A DNA stretch of 64,000 nt, taken from NCBI RefSeq assembly GCF_033958435.1, contig NC_134139.1, positions 200,243,501-200,307,500 on the forward strand, read 5' to 3'. Positions 1-12,529 of the stretch are shown one piece after another. The translations under genes were made by a program, and so were the position numbers. The notes below the pieces were generated by a model, which was not told the origin of the DNA, made no database searches, and saw only the letters and a program-made list of their open reading frames with translations. This stretch comes from Carettochelys insculpta. Taxonomy: Eukaryota; Chordata; Testudines; Carettochelyidae. Numbering within the stretch: position 1 is the stretch's first letter; each line of letters begins with the position of its first letter.

Positions 1-149
1 GACAATGTTTGTGTGTGAGCAACTCATTATAATAAAAATAACTGAATTCCAGTGCTACAAAGAACAAGACTGAAAAAGCATATCTTGAATTACTTGGTTC
101 AACCATAGTGGTTACCCAAAGCTTCTAAACAGCTTTTATCACAGGACAG

Positions 150-572
150 TCTTCTTGTCCCTTTCTTGTCACAGAGGCAAGTCCTTTTGGAAAATCAGGT
201 CCTCTTGCAAAAGAACAAGCAGAGTGTCCCCGCATAAAATGAGCTCTTTCAAATCCCTTTTGAAAGAATGTGGTGCTTCTTCTGGCAGCCCTCTTCTATC
301 CCAAATGAGGAAGAGAGCCATTTTCTGAAAGATTCTTTCCAAAAAAAAGTGTGTGTAGAACTTCTAGGGGCCCTTTGTCTGAAAGAGCGGTCCTCATGAT
401 ACTGGACTTTTCAGTCCCTGGCCTGTTCTTTTGAAAGAGTGGGAGCTGTGTGGACGTGCTCTTTTAAAAGAACAAAATTGTTCTTTTGATCTGCTTTTTT
501 GAGTGTGAACACGCTCTTTTGAAAGATCTTCTGGAAGATCATCTTTCAAAATTCACTGTACTGTAGATGTGA
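150..572. mobile_element. Degenerate MITE of the CTTTCAAAAGA type
   Basis: The stretch is full of CTTTTGAAAG/CTTTCAAAAG motifs in both orientations and ends in CTGTAGATGTGACC, a decayed form of the shared MITE end. It resembles the better preserved copy at 4319-4711. The left end is not clear. Confidence 0.5.
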
Positions 573-589
573 CCCCAGAGTGTAAGAAC

Positions 590-1803
590 CTAGAGTAGCC
601 ATACTGGAGGACACCAATGGTCCATCTATTGCAGTATCCTGTCTTCCAGCAGTGGCCAGTGCCAGCTGCTTCACTGGGAATGAACAGAACAGGTAATCAT
701 TGAGTGATCTATCCCTTGCTATCCATTTCCAGCCTCTGGCAATTAGAAGCAAGGGAGGCAAAGAGCATGGGGTTGCATCCCTGACCATTTTGACTAACAG
801 CTGTTAATGGGCTTATGCTACATGAACTTATCTATTTCTTTTTTGGAATCCTATTATAGTCTGGGTCTTCACAACATCTCCTGGCGATGAGTTCCAGAGG
901 TTGACTATGTGCTATGTGAAATAGTATTTCCTTTTGTTTGTTTTAAACCTACCACCTATTAATTTCATTGGGTGACCACTGGCTCTTGTCTTAGGTGATG
1001 AAGTACATAATATTTCTTTATTCATCTTCTCCACTCCAGGTATGATATTATAGACCTCTGTCCCTTCTTCATCATCTGTTTTCCAAGTTGAAATGTCCCA
1101 GCCTTTTTAATTACTCCTTCACATGCAAGCTGTTCCATATTCTTAATCATTTTTGTTGTCCTTTTTTGTTGCCTTTCCAATTCTAATATATCTTTTTGGA
1201 GCTTGGTGTGACCAAAAATGCACTAGTATTCAAGGTGTGGATGTACCCAGGATTTACATACTGGAAATACGTATTCTGTCTTATTATTTATCCCTTTCCT
1301 AGTGGTGCCTAACAATCTCTTATGGTTTTGGTTTGGTTTGTGTGTGCAGTATTTTTTTTGACTGCTACTTCATATTGAAGCATATGTTTTCAGGAAAGAC
1401 TACAGAGACTCCAAATTCTTTTTCTTGATTGGTAAGAGCTAATTCCCAGCTCATCATTTTGTTTGTATAATTTGGATTATGTTTTCCAATGCACATTATT
1501 TTGCATTTATCAACATTGAATTTAGGTCTTATTTTGCTGCCCATTCGCTCAGTTTTGTAAGATCCATTTGTAACCCTTTTCTGTCTGCTTGGTGTGAGCT
1601 GTGGTGAGTAATTTTTTTTTGTCTGCAATGTTTTTGTCTGCAAATTTTGCCGTCTTCCTGCATATCACTTTTTCTGGGTTATTTCTATACATATTGGATG
1701 GGACTGATCTCAGTGTAGATCTCTAAGGGACACCACTATTTACCTTTTTCCATTCTGAAAAGTGAGGATTTATTTCTCCCTTCTGTTTTCAGTTTTTTAT
1801 CCA
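590..1803 (-). mobile_element. CR1-like LINE, 3' part, antisense, left of a MITE insertion
   Basis: Read on the minus strand, it contains a reverse-transcriptase C-terminal stretch (FNVDKCKIM...NPNYTNKM...EKEFGVSV) and then the 3' end found again at 45240-46050 and, in plus orientation, at 25100-27330. The frame is broken in places. The element continues after the MITE at about 2486-2530, where the expected next bases (CCAGTTA...CATGAGA-like) resume. Confidence 0.75.
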
Positions 1804-2485
1804 GGCTACGTCTACACGTGAAGCCAACATCGAAATAGGCTATTTCGATGAATAACTTCTACACGTCCTCCAGGGCTGGCAACGTCGATGTTCAACTTCG
1901 ACGTTGCGTGGCACCACATCGAAATAGGCACTGCGAGGGTACGTCTACACGCCAAAGTAGCACACATCGAAATAAGGGTGCCAGGCACAGCTGCAGACAG
2001 GGTCACAGGGCGGACTCAACAGCAAGCCGCTCCCTTAAAGGGCCCCTCCCAGACACAGTTGCACTAAACAACACAAGATACACAGAGCTGACAACTGGTT
2101 GCAGACCCTGTGCCTGCAGCATAGATCCCCAGCTGCCGCAGAAGCAGCCAGAAGCCCTGGGCTAAGGGCTGCTGCCCATGGTGACCATAGAGCCCCGCAG
2201 GGGCTGGGGAGAGAGCATCTCTCAACCCCCCAGCTGATGGCTGCCATGGAGGACCCAGCAATTTCGACGTTGCGGGACGCGGATCGTCTACACGGTCCCT
2301 ACTTCGACGTTGAACGTCGAAGTAGGGCGCTATTCCAATCCCCTCATGAGGTTAGCGACTTCGACGTCTCGCCGCCTAACGTCGAAGTTAACTTCGAAAT
2401 AGCGCCCGACGCGTGTAGCCGCGACGGGCGCTATTTCGAAGTTGGTGCCACTACTTCGAAGTAGCGTGCACGTGTAGACACAGCT
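1804..2485. mobile_element. MITE, 682 bp, TATTTCGATG/TCGAAGTAG family, CCA target duplication
   Basis: The ends read GGCTACGTCTACACGTG and CACGTGTAGACACAGCT (near-perfect inverted repeats), flanked by CCA on both sides. Internal copies of the end motif (GTCTACACG) recur. It sits inside the LINE at 590-2530, and removing it restores the LINE sequence. ORFs of 105-121 codons inside have no recognisable domain. Confidence 0.85.
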
Positions 2486-3063
2486 CCAGTTAGTGATGTA
2501 TGAGATGCACTTTTGGATATTTTGATTTTTTTTTCACAATTTAAACTGATTTCAGTCATTTCTGTTGGCCAAAATGACTTGTCCATTGCTACAACAATTT
2601 CCTAATAGGGGGCATTATTGTACACGTAAGTTGAGGGAATGTCTAGGAACTTAAAGAACTCTGCTTTCAGGAAGTGCTTTCTGAGAAAGTACAGTATATG
2701 TGGAGGATGGAATAAAGCCTAAATGTTACATTATCTCAGCTCTTTTGTATTATGCTCAAATACAAACATGGTGGACCTGAAAAGATGTGAAATCAAAACT
2801 AAAAATATTGCCACAAAACCAAAAACCAAATAAATACCCAAAAGAGAAAAACTACAATCATGATGGCATACCAGATTCCTGTCCCTGAGCAGAGGGCTAT
2901 AAAAGGAAATGTGTTTAGCCAATGGGCATTCTTTAGATATAATGGGTCAAGCATGTTGAATAACCTCATCAAGTCAATGAAAATCACATAGAGGTTCTTA
3001 CATTACTGTCTACATTTCTCTTCTATCTGTCTGGCTGTAAGTATCCTGTCAGCAGTGCCTCAA

Positions 3064-4180
3064 CTGGCACAAAATCTACACTTTCAGGAATGATGCCATT
3101 TTTTAAAAACAGCTGGTAAAACCCGGTTGTAAAGGATGCAGGCCAGGATCTTACCAGCTAGAGAGAGTAGACAGATGCCATGGTGGTCATCACAGCACAC
3201 AAAGTCTTCTTTTCTTTTGTATATGTGTACAATTGGGGCATCTTTGAAGTCCTGACAAACTAGCATCTTCTCCCAAAAAGTGATAAACAAACAGGTGAAA
3301 TAGTACTTCTGCTGGCCACCAGCAACTTTATGAATTTTTGATACTATTGTATCGCTGCCAGATGATTTTCCAGATTTCATCTGTTTAACAGCTTTTTTTT
3401 TTTTGTGCCTCATTAGGAGTTGGCGGTGTGACCAGCTGTGAGCACACTGAATTGTTAGCTCTCTCCAGTCAGTTGACTACTTAGTCCTTCCCCAGAGTCA
3501 ATTCCTAATCCCAGAACAAGAATACATCTGAATTGTGTGACATCTAGAGATCTCTTCAAGAATGCTGCTGTCAAAAGTTGAGTCTGGTTTAATATATTGC
3601 AAAAATGTCCAGCCCAGTAGTCAAGAATTTCAGAACAATCTCTGATCAGAGTAAGACCATCAGCAGAGCACACTGGTGTAGAGCCAGAAATGCATTGCTC
3701 ATAAACTGCCTTCAGCCCATCATAGAATGCTTTAAAATCATGTCTGTCAGCTGCATCCTGAAGTTGAACGTTTTATATTTCCACCAGTCCTCTTTCGTTT
3801 TCTATAATTTGACTTGTGCCTCTTGCTTAACTTGAATATATGCTGATTTCCTGGATGCATTCTCTTTATCATTGATCCATTCCAGGTGTGTTACATGCAT
3901 CTTACAAAGACCTTGGGCATCTTTGTCTTTGTCATCAAACCAGTCCTTCTGCTTGCGTTTTTGGAAATCAAGGATTTCAACAGCTGTTCTGTAGATTGTT
4001 GCTTCGACACTAAGCCAATCATCCTCAATAGTGGGTGACCATTCTAGACCTTCATTGCTGATGACTAAGGAAGTGTCAAGACTGGGTTGAAACAGTGCTT
4101 GTGTCTCAGGCATTTCAAGTTTACCTACATCCAGCTTTTTTTCGGCATCCAACAGAATCACACATTTTGTGGACAAAGGT
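3064..4180 (-). mobile_element. Decayed non-LTR retrotransposon (RTE-like), endonuclease-RT linker and RT start
   Basis: On the minus strand, frame-shifted pieces read in order: DDWLSVEATIYRTAVEIL...RKQKDWFDD, then CSADGLTLIRDCSEILDYWAGHF, then KSGKSSGSD...QDFKDAPIVHIYKRK and ICLLSLAGKILACILYNR. The last strings are a non-LTR reverse-transcriptase signature (DFKDAxIxHLYKRKGD, ISLLSIAGKILARIL). Several frameshifts and stops show it is dead. The exact clade is inference. Confidence 0.75.
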
Positions 4181-4318
4181 TCAAGGAGCCAACACAGAGT
4201 ATTATGTAGTGGTCAGACCAGGCGCCAGAGACACGCATTGCATCAGTCAGCATCAGACAGATCTCTTTGTTTTGTGATGAAATATTCATGCCAGTCTGTG
4301 CATGTCTGTAGTGTGTCA

Positions 4319-4711
4319 GGCCACGTCTACATTACAGAGATCTTTCAAAAGAAGCCCTTCTGGAAGATGACTTCCGAAAGAACTTATTTCGAAAGTGTGT
4401 GTCCACATGGCCCCAGCTCTTTCAAAAGAATGGAACAAAGATGAAAACATCAGGCCCCATGAGGACTGTTCTTTTGGGGAAAAAAAAGGGTCTGTGGTGC
4501 ATCTTCACATTTTCTTTCGAAAAAAGCTTTCGGGGGGAGGGGGCCTTCTTCCTGAAGTGAGAAAGGAAGGGTGAATTCAAAAGGACTGCCTCATTCTTTT
4601 GATTTACTTTCAAAAGAATGCTTTTTGTGTGTAGATGCTCTGCAGAATATTTCAAAACAGCCCTGTTCTTCTGAAAATCTTTTGAAAGAACTTGCTAGTG
4701 TAGATGCAGCC
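4319..4711. mobile_element. MITE, 393 bp, CTTTCAAAAGAA type
   Basis: The ends read GGCCACGTCTACATTA and CTAGTGTAGATGCAGCC. The interior is rich in CTTTCAAAAG/CTTTTGAAAG palindromes. Flanks are TCA and TAA, so the duplication is imperfect. Confidence 0.7.
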
Positions 4712-5880
4712 TAACTGTTTTTCTTTAATTAGTGTCTCCCCAAAACTGGACTGTGCCTCCCTATACTGTGATAATATTAGTGATCTCATTTTTCTGTGTT
4801 GTGTTTTCTTAGCATCTCTGAATAATTTGCTGCATTTTCTGGTGGTTGTTATCTTGACTGCTGCAGACTTTGGAAAGGATGTTGTGATTATTGCCTTTTA
4901 CAGAACACTCAGCAACAGGATAGGTGGTGGAGGGAGCGTGGAGAATAAATCAATAGAAGCAATCAATCAATATTTGTTGACAGAGCAATAAAACTGATGT
5001 GAAGGACTTTGGAAGGGCTAAATAGGTGTCTCACTATTAACAAACCTCCCCTTGCAAGCATCAGATAGGACAAGGTATTCGTACTAATTAAGAAAGAAAC
5101 CACTACGGCATGGTCATAGGTTGCGAGGACTTTCCCACCTGCTCAGGTATGGAAGAAATCCTTCATAGGAATAATAGTACTATCAGAATGAGCTGAGGGT
5201 ACTCATATGGCAGGGGGTCTGAGTTTCCTCTCTCTTACAATACCATAAACCAGGAGAAACTCCACTGAAAGCAATGATGTAAAACCACAGCAAGTGGCAG
5301 GAAATTTCAGGGCCACAGTTGCTGGCTTCAGTGCAATATGTAACTTTTACTTTTCTATTTTCACAAGACCGCTGCTCACTATATTGACTTGCCACATACA
5401 ATTGGGTGTTTGACACAGATCTTCCATGAGACCTCTCAATTGGAACACCTTAACAGGTGCACAAGTGGACAGGAAGATCAGGCTGGGCAAGCCTGTCTGG
5501 ATTCTGTTAGTCATATGGTTTTACTCTACTGATCATCACCATAGTGAGAGTCTCTTCCAAGTATCATCAGTAACAATAGCAAAGACCCTAGTTGTTATCA
5601 TTGGTATTTTTCCTGGTTTGGCCTATGAAATTCAACTTGGGATAAGGAGGGCTTTTTTAGGTTTGGGGGGTATTTATTTATGCATAGATTTTATTTATTT
5701 ACTCTTTGGTTTAGATTGACTGGTTTTAGGGGCTTGGGTTTCTGGGGTGGAGAGTTGTTTGGCACTTTTTTTGTGGAAGAAATGTGTCATTCTGTGGTGG
5801 GAGGACCTTTCCAAGGAGGAGAGTTTCGCAATATTTCTTGAGGACAGTTGGGCAATGCCTACAGGGCAAGATTTTTTTTA

Positions 5881-5924
5881 AAATAATTTAAGCAATTTGA
5901 CTACACAAATTGCTTAAATTATTT
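5881..5924. repeat. Perfect 18-bp hairpin with 8-nt loop
   Basis: Positions 5881-5898 and 5907-5924 are perfect reverse complements (core AATTTAAGCAATTT) around an 8-base spacer. No known element is recognised around it. Confidence 0.85.
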
Positions 5925-6039
5925 CAAAATACCTTATTCTCAACTTGAAGCTTTCCAAATGGCACCAAATTTCAGAATAAAGGGCTATTCCACATTTTCC
6001 ATTACTCCACATATGACGAGGGGTACCAGAACTGGAAAA

Positions 6040-6384
6040 AACAACAAGAAGTCTTGTGGCACTTTATAGACTAACAGATATTTTGGAGCATAAGCCTTTG
6101 TGAGCAAAGAACCACTTTGTCAGATGCATGAGTGGAGGGGTTTTCAGAGGAGGATTTAAAGAGGGATTCTCAGTCAAGGGGAGGGCCACACTTGACAAGG
6201 CCTATTCAGTCAGGGTGGATGTGGCCCATTATCGGCAGTTAATGTTGAGTTGTGAACGTCAAGAGAGAAGAAATCAAGTCAGTCCAGTCAGGGGGGATAT
6301 GGCTCTTTATCAGTAGCTAATGTGGAGGTATGAACATCAAGAGCAAAGAAACTGCTTTTGTAATGGGCCAACCACTCCCAGTCT
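6040..6384 (+). mobile_element. Retroelement terminal segment, TTATAGACTAACAGATATTTTGG type
   Basis: This is the motif GTGGCACTTTATAGACTAACAG, then CATAAGCCTTTGTGAGCAAAGAACCACTTTGTCAGATGCATG, a common reptilian interspersed repeat. Related tails occur at 30085, 30898, 34975, 38745 and 51191. Assignment to Penelope-like retroelements is a guess. A MITE remnant cuts it at about 6385. Confidence 0.5.
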
Positions 6385-6507
6385 CTGCAATAGCACACTC
6401 GAAATAGCAGCGCTATTTCAGATGCTGTGAAAAGCCTAAGCATTGCTATTTCAGGATACCTTTGTATCCCAAAATAGCACCTGCCATGTAGACATAGACT
6501 CAGATTC
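6385..6507. mobile_element. MITE fragment with AAATAGC motifs
   Basis: GCTATTTC/GAAATAGC motifs end in CATGTAGACATAGAC, the shared right end. The left terminal repeat is missing. Confidence 0.5.
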
Positions 6508-6697
6508 CTCTGGAAATTTGTTCCACAGCTGGATCCTCTCCACTGGGAATGCTTTGTCCCCAACTCTCCAGTACTTTGTCCTGTTCTTCTTTCAGATATT
6601 ACCCCACCCACCTGCAGCCAATAACCCAGCATCAGTACCAAAAAGAAATTGAACCAGGTTTTGGGAGGGTTGAAAAAACCTTTTTATGCAAGTCTTA

Positions 6698-7130
6698 GGC
6701 TGGGTCTACACGTGCCCCTTCCTTTCGAAAGGGGCATGTTAATGAGTGTGTTCAAAAGATGCTAATGAGGCGCTGCAATGAATATGCAGCGCCTCATTAG
6801 CATAATGGCGGCCGTGGCGATTTGAAAGTGCGGCTTTCGAAGCACGCGCCGCCCGTGGAGACAGGACTTTCTGAAAGGACCTCCCCAGTTTTCGAAAGCA
6901 CTTCTTCCAATCACCAGATGGGAAGAAGGGCTTTCAAAAACTGGGGGGTCCTTTCGGAAGGTCCCAGCTCCACAGGCGGCGCGCAATTCGAAAAGCCAAC
7001 TTTCAAATCGCTGCAGCTGCCATTATGTTAATGAGGTGCTGCATATTCATTGCAGCATCTCATTAGCATCTTTTGAACCTGCTCATTAACATGCCTCTTT
7101 CGAAAGGAAGGGGCACATGTAGACACAGAG
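6698..7130. mobile_element. MITE, 433 bp, TTA target duplication
   Basis: The ends read GGCTGGGTCTACACGTGCCCC and GGGGCACATGTAGACACAGAG, flanked by TTA on both sides. It is an almost complete palindrome, with GCGCCTCATTAGCAT-type arms on each side of a central CACCAGATGGGAAGAAGG core. A half copy of the same family lies at 33530-33739. Confidence 0.85.
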
Positions 7131-8504
7131 TTAGTTCTTCCAAATTAACACTGACTTTGATACCATGTTCTCTTCAAAAGGACATTTCTGTGCTTGTTTT
7201 TCATGTTGTTGTCAAACTAACTCAAATATGGGACTATACCTCTAAAGGAATTCACCAGCCACAATTAGCACCATTTTCATTTGCCCTAAATAGCCAACAA
7301 TTTCCCTGTGCCCTAAATAGCCACCAATCTACCTCTCCTTAATGTTAATGAAGCAGAAGAGCAGAAGCATGAGTATTTCTAATTCAAAGGAGCCAAGGGA
7401 GCCTGCATGGATCATTAACATGAGAGAGCTTCATTACCAAAAGAAAGAGCCTTTCCCTCAACTTCCCCTGGCTCTATTTGAAAGAAACCAGGAGGTAGTG
7501 GTCTTAATGCAAAATTAACCCCCACTTCAAGCAGCTGGAAGCTTTTACACACTATACTAGGAAAAAAAAAGATGACTCATTGACAGAGCTGTATTTTTAT
7601 GTTGAAGTGGAGTAATTCAATTAAGGAGTAATTTGCTTTAGAAATATGGCATAGTTACGAGACAGAACTTTACAATCTGAATCACAATTTACAATTGTGG
7701 CTGTATAAGCTGTTATGTAATTTAGCTCAAGTGCACTGTGTAGAGCTGTTGAACATAGATGGCCCACGAAGGATTTGCTGAACCAATCAACAGCACCAAG
7801 GAGAACAAATATTAACTCTCCTGTTTATGTTTACCATTAGCTTTCTTATCCTAAGGCTCCATATCTCTGCCTATGGTGGCAGGCACTGTGTTTCTCTCTA
7901 AATGAATTCTGTTTGGTGCATTTATGAAATAACCCATTACGATAATCCATCTACTTAAAACAGAAAATCAAACAGCAGCTAACTTCAAATCGGCTGCAAA
8001 CATTTGTGTCAATACTCTAATTTACTGTTGTACAAATGTAGCCGAAATGCTAACTTTGACTATAGCAAACTCTTATGATCTAATTGGTGGGTCCAAGAAC
8101 ACTTTTTTTAAATTGCACAAAGTCAAAATCTTTGGATATTGTCACTAAATGTATGTGCCCAAGTAGAAACACTCTGAATATGATTCTTATCTCTCTTGAA
8201 AGATTTAACTTCAAACTTCAGTGGATATTCTCCTGATTTACACTGGTATAAGTAGGTGGAGAATCAGGCCTTTTGGGCCTGGCTCTCTGAGATGCTGCAT
8301 AATTGTTGGAGGAAATGCTGTGCTGAAAATCAGAGATGGGCATTTCAACTTGGGCAACCAAAATCTAAGGAACTCATTGAGGATTTGGATCTGTGGGTTT
8401 TGAGACGGCCACACTTCATGTCACAACTGTCCTGCTGTTGTCCACTGCTCTGAAAATCAACTCCATTTTTGGACTACACTTACACTTGGCTGGTAAGTAG
8501 ATTG

Positions 8505-8758
8505 TAGGTACATAATTCTAGCTATGGCAATTGTGCATCTAGAATCAACTTATCTGCAACTGACTTACCTGTCCATCTTCACAGAGGGAGAAACTTTCCT
8601 GTTGACCTCCCTTACTCCTCGCGCTATCAAGGAATCCAGGGGTTGACTGCCGAGTCCTAATAGTTCAATTTTGTGCGTCTCTACCAGATGCGTGAAATTG
8701 AACTCCAGGAGATTGACCCTGACCAGGCTGATTTGATGCATATTCTAGATATACCCTG
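8505..8758. mobile_element. MITE remnant (GACTTACCTGTCC type)
   Basis: It shares the order AACTTATCTGCAACTGACTT, CCTGTTGACCTCCCTTA and GAACTCCAGGAGATTGACC with the right half of the copy at 20671-20887. The ends are decayed. Confidence 0.5.
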
Positions 8759-9485
8759 AGGGCCAATCAATTATGTAAGAAATACAGCGTAGTAATCTAG
8801 ACAAAGGTAAGAAACTCAAGCAGGTGGGTTTGTTAATTGAACAGCCAATGTCCAGCTGTTAAATGCTCAGCAGCAAATCACATCACATGACCCCTGACAG
8901 GGCCCATTAAGATAACAGAAGAGTGTGTGTATGTCTAGATAAGGCATCTATATCTGTGAACAAGTGCAAATGTTTGGGGAAGATGTGTATACTGAGGGTC
9001 ACAGTGTACATGTGTCATGAGTGGAAAAGTGTGGCTTTGCATGTGTCTGATGCAGGGAGAGCTATACACAAAGGTGCACACACAGGATAAGTAAATATCA
9101 AAGGAGAAGCCAAACTAGAGTAATCATGTGAACTCTTCTGTTGAAGTCATGAAAGTAGGGGGTATCCTCTTCCTTTTACATTGACACCTCCACTACTGCT
9201 GTGTTTGAAGCAAGTGCACGCACTACAGGAGAGGATATGAGGCCAGACTGAGGAATTAAAGTAACCAAAAAGTAAGCTAATCACCTCTCCAACAAAATAA
9301 AGGAGTGAAGCAATAAAAGGCTCAGTTACAAGGCTGGGCAAATATCATGGCTTTCAAAATTCTGCAGTGGAGGCACATGAAGTTGAGTGAGAAGCTGAGT
9401 TACTCCTGAACTGTACAAAGTTTGCTATAAGTGCTTTTAGGATTTCTTGGGATGGAAGGTCCTGAGTAGTGGAGATCGTTGTACA

Positions 9486-9780
9486 GGTTATACCTCTCTA
9501 CTCCAGCACCCTCAAGACCTGACCAGTGCCATACCAGAGAATTTTCTGAATGATTATCTAACAGCACTGCCAACATTTCCACTGTGTATTGGGCTCTTAA
9601 AGGGCATTTAAGGGAAAATTACAGCTAAATAACAGCATTGAATACTGACAGCCAGGATTGGTGACTGTAAATAAATGTTATGGGACCATGGGAAACCTGG
9701 TCACACATTTGATAAGTGGTTGTCATACTGGATTATGGATGCTGCCAGCCAAGAAGGTGCTGGATGAGAGAGGTTCAACC
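9486..9780. mobile_element. DNA element with TACCTCTCT...AGAGAGGTTCAA ends, copy 1
   Basis: Inverted ends (TACCTCTCTACTCCAGCA / GCTGGATGAGAGAGGTTCAA) enclose a non-coding interior. Other copies lie at 24534-24850, 33749-33880 (partial, opposite orientation) and 40620-40905. Superfamily is not determined. Confidence 0.65.
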
Positions 9781-10599
9781 TGTAATGGTTTCCTCTTGTA
9801 ACAATCTTGCATGAGCAGGAGAAACTTTTAAAGTCACTTAATCACATTATGACAATTTGTAATGAGAATTTGTTTTAATATTAATAGGAGCTCACATTTT
9901 CGAGATAATATGGTTAGCAGTGGCATTTTGAGCAACCATATCTAGCCTGCAGCAACTCAGCACTGCACCATGACATAAGCTGTTCTTCACAGCACTCAAT
10001 AACTTTTGCACATATAGATTTATAAAGACTTTTATAAGCTTCAATTACATTTTTAAAGATGTACTGAGACCTTCCAGGGCACTTTACGTGACACATTAGT
10101 TTAAATTTCAACTGGATTTGATGGAAAATGCTCTTTTTACAGAGATATGGATCAAGGTTGTGAAGTTTCGATTCACACCCATATTTCCCTCCAAGTTCTA
10201 GGCTTTTTTACATTCAGACAGAGCAGGCAGAAATTCTTCTATCATGCTAAAAAATGTTTTTTTTTTTTACAAGACAAATGTTTTGGCAAAAATGTCTGGG
10301 GTGTGGGGCAGAGGGGATAAAACTGGGTTTTCATCAAAAAACTGAAAACCAAAAACCTCGATGATTTCAGGGTTCTGAAAGACCAAATATGGATTTTCTC
10401 AGCAGGGCAGGGAGCCACCCACACTGCAGGTGGGGGAAGTGAGCAGGAGAACTAGGGGGGAGGGACAGCTGAGTCTGAACCTGCTAGAGGTGTGCAACCC
10501 CACTGAGAAGGAAGTGGCAGGAAGAAGCAGAGGAGTTTAGGGGGTAGAGGCTGCGGAGGAGGAGCAGCAGTGTGTGTAGCTGGAGGAGCTCATCGGCTA

Positions 10600-10800
10600 A
10601 AACAGGTTAAGCCTGGGACTGTGGGGGGGGGCAGATTTGGGGGCTGAAGCAGGTAAAGCCTGAAGTGGGGGTGGTCTTGGGGCTGAAAGGAGTTAAGCCT
10701 GGTGATGGGGGGGGGTTAATTTGGGGCTGAGAAAGGTTAAACCTTGGGTGGGGGGTGGGTTTGTGGGAAGGGAGGTAAAGCCTGGAGATGGGGGTAACAA
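10600..10800. repeat. G-rich minisatellite, about 45-bp degenerate unit
   Basis: Four to five units share the pattern GGTTAAGCCTGG...GGGGG...TTGGGGCTGA. Runs of G on the plus strand could allow G-quadruplex formation (inference). Confidence 0.65.
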
Positions 10801-10823
10801 CTTTCTAACTGGCACAAATCAAT

Positions 10824-11535
10824 GGCTACGTCTACACGTGAAGCCTACATCGAAGTAGCCTATTTCAATGTGGCGACATCGAAATAGGCTATTTCAATTA
10901 ATAACGTCTACACGTCCTCCAGGGCTGGCAACGTCGATGTTCAACATCGACGTTGCGCAGCACCACATCGAAATAGGCGCAGCGAGGGAACGTCTACACG
11001 CCACAGTAGCACACATCGAAATAAGGGTGCCAGGCACAGCTGCAGACAGGGTCACAGGGCGGACTCAACAGACAGCCGCTCCCTTAAAGGGCCCCTCCCA
11101 GACACACTTGCACTAAACAGCACAAGATACACAGAGCCGACAACGAGTTGCAGACCCCGTGCATGCAGCATGAATCCCCCCGCTGCAGCAGCAGCAGCCA
11201 GAAGCCCTGGGCTAAGGGCTGCTGCACACGGTGACCATAAAGCCCCGCAGGGGCTGGAGAGACAGCGTCTCTCAACCCCCCAGCTGATGGCTGCCATGGA
11301 GGACCCCACAATTTCAACGTTGCGGGACGCGGATCGTCTACACGGTCCCTACTTCGACGTTGAACATCGAAGTAGGGCGCTATTCCGATCCCCTCATGAG
11401 GTTAGCGACTTCGACGTCTCGCCGCCTAACGTCGAAGTTAACTTCGAAATAGCGCCCGACACGTGTAGCCGCGACGGGCGCTATTTCGAAGTTAGTGTCG
11501 CTACTTCGAAGTAGTGTGCACGTGTAGACACAGCT
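10824..11535. mobile_element. MITE, 712 bp, AAT target duplication; second copy of the 1804 family
   Basis: It has the same ends and almost the same interior as 1804-2485, and is flanked by AAT on both sides. The high similarity along most of the length suggests recent activity. The overlapping short ORFs on both strands have no known domain. Confidence 0.85.
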
Positions 11536-11584
11536 AATGTGTGTGTGCTGTTCTTACAAGAGGGGTGACAAAAAGGATAGCTGA

Positions 11585-11935
11585 AGGTATTTATTAAGGA
11601 CTTCACATGCATTGTGGCTCTTGAAGTATTGATTTTGTAACCGAAGTTGAAAAAATGGCTCTTCCCGCTATTTTGGTTGCAGAACCCTGCTCCATCCTCT
11701 TTAGAGCCCCCTTCAGGAAGCTGAAGGCTGCTATCAAATCACCCCTCACTCTTCTCTTCAACTTAACATGATGATGATTTGGGTGGTAGTGCACATATAG
11801 GGGAGTGAGATCTGGAAAGAGCATAGAGAAGATGCTCTTGATCTCCAAGGAGGCAGGTCACTTGACTCAGAAGACATTCCCCTGGAGGATAGGCCAGCCA
11901 CTGGTCTTGGGAATATAGTGCTGCCAAGTATCTTT
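11585..11935 (-). mobile_element. CR1 LINE fragment, antisense
   Basis: The minus strand reads LKRRVRGDLIAAFSFLKGA, matching the CR1 C-terminal block (KRRxRGDLIAxFxYLKG). It is truncated at both sides. Confidence 0.65.
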
Positions 11936-12339
11936 GCCATCAGCTGGCTCCCTGCTCTTATAGATCAATGGAAAGAGAAATGGGGGCCAGCCTGAAAGAA
12001 AAGGATTGTTGAAAAGAGCCAAAGGCCCCTGTTATGGCTAACCTAAAACTATTAAGCCATCCACGCGCAGCGATGGGTCACACTGAATGTCAGATTCAAA
12101 CTTTCGCAAAGTTCACAACTGCTGGGATCTAAGGTTCTGATTAACTCCTATTTCTGCTCATCTCCCAAGGCTTGTTAGCACAGTAAACCGGAAGAAACAA
12201 GAGGGATCTGAATAAGTGCTAGAAAAATGCTCTACCACTTTTGTGCATTATCATCATTTATATTCTGAGGGATGCCCAGAGGTTTCAGCCAAGACTGAGG
12301 CCTCCCTGAGCTACAGGCTACTTGCACATAGAGTAAGAG

Positions 12340-12490
12340 AGAGCCCCTAACCCAACGAACCTGCATCTAACTGGACAAGAAAAACAGATAGTGGGAGGGG
12401 AAATAACTTGCCCAGGATCACATGCCAGAGACAGGACTAGGACACACGCCTCCTTACTCCTGGTTTAGTGCCTGGTACTCTAAGTCACAC
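12340..12490 (+). repeat. MIR-like SINE fragment
   Basis: It contains GGGGAAATAACTTGCCCAGGATCACATGCCAG, the conserved MIR core pattern (AACTTGCCCAAGGTCAC). Confidence 0.6.
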
Positions 12491-12529
12491 CACTCCCTAA
12501 TCCTACTGAGTGTAGACTTTTTGTTTATC

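Noticed and set aside
2099..2464. A 121-codon ORF and its relative at 11170-11514
   Set aside because: They lie wholly inside MITE copies and use the terminal repeat as coding sequence. No transposase motif is present.
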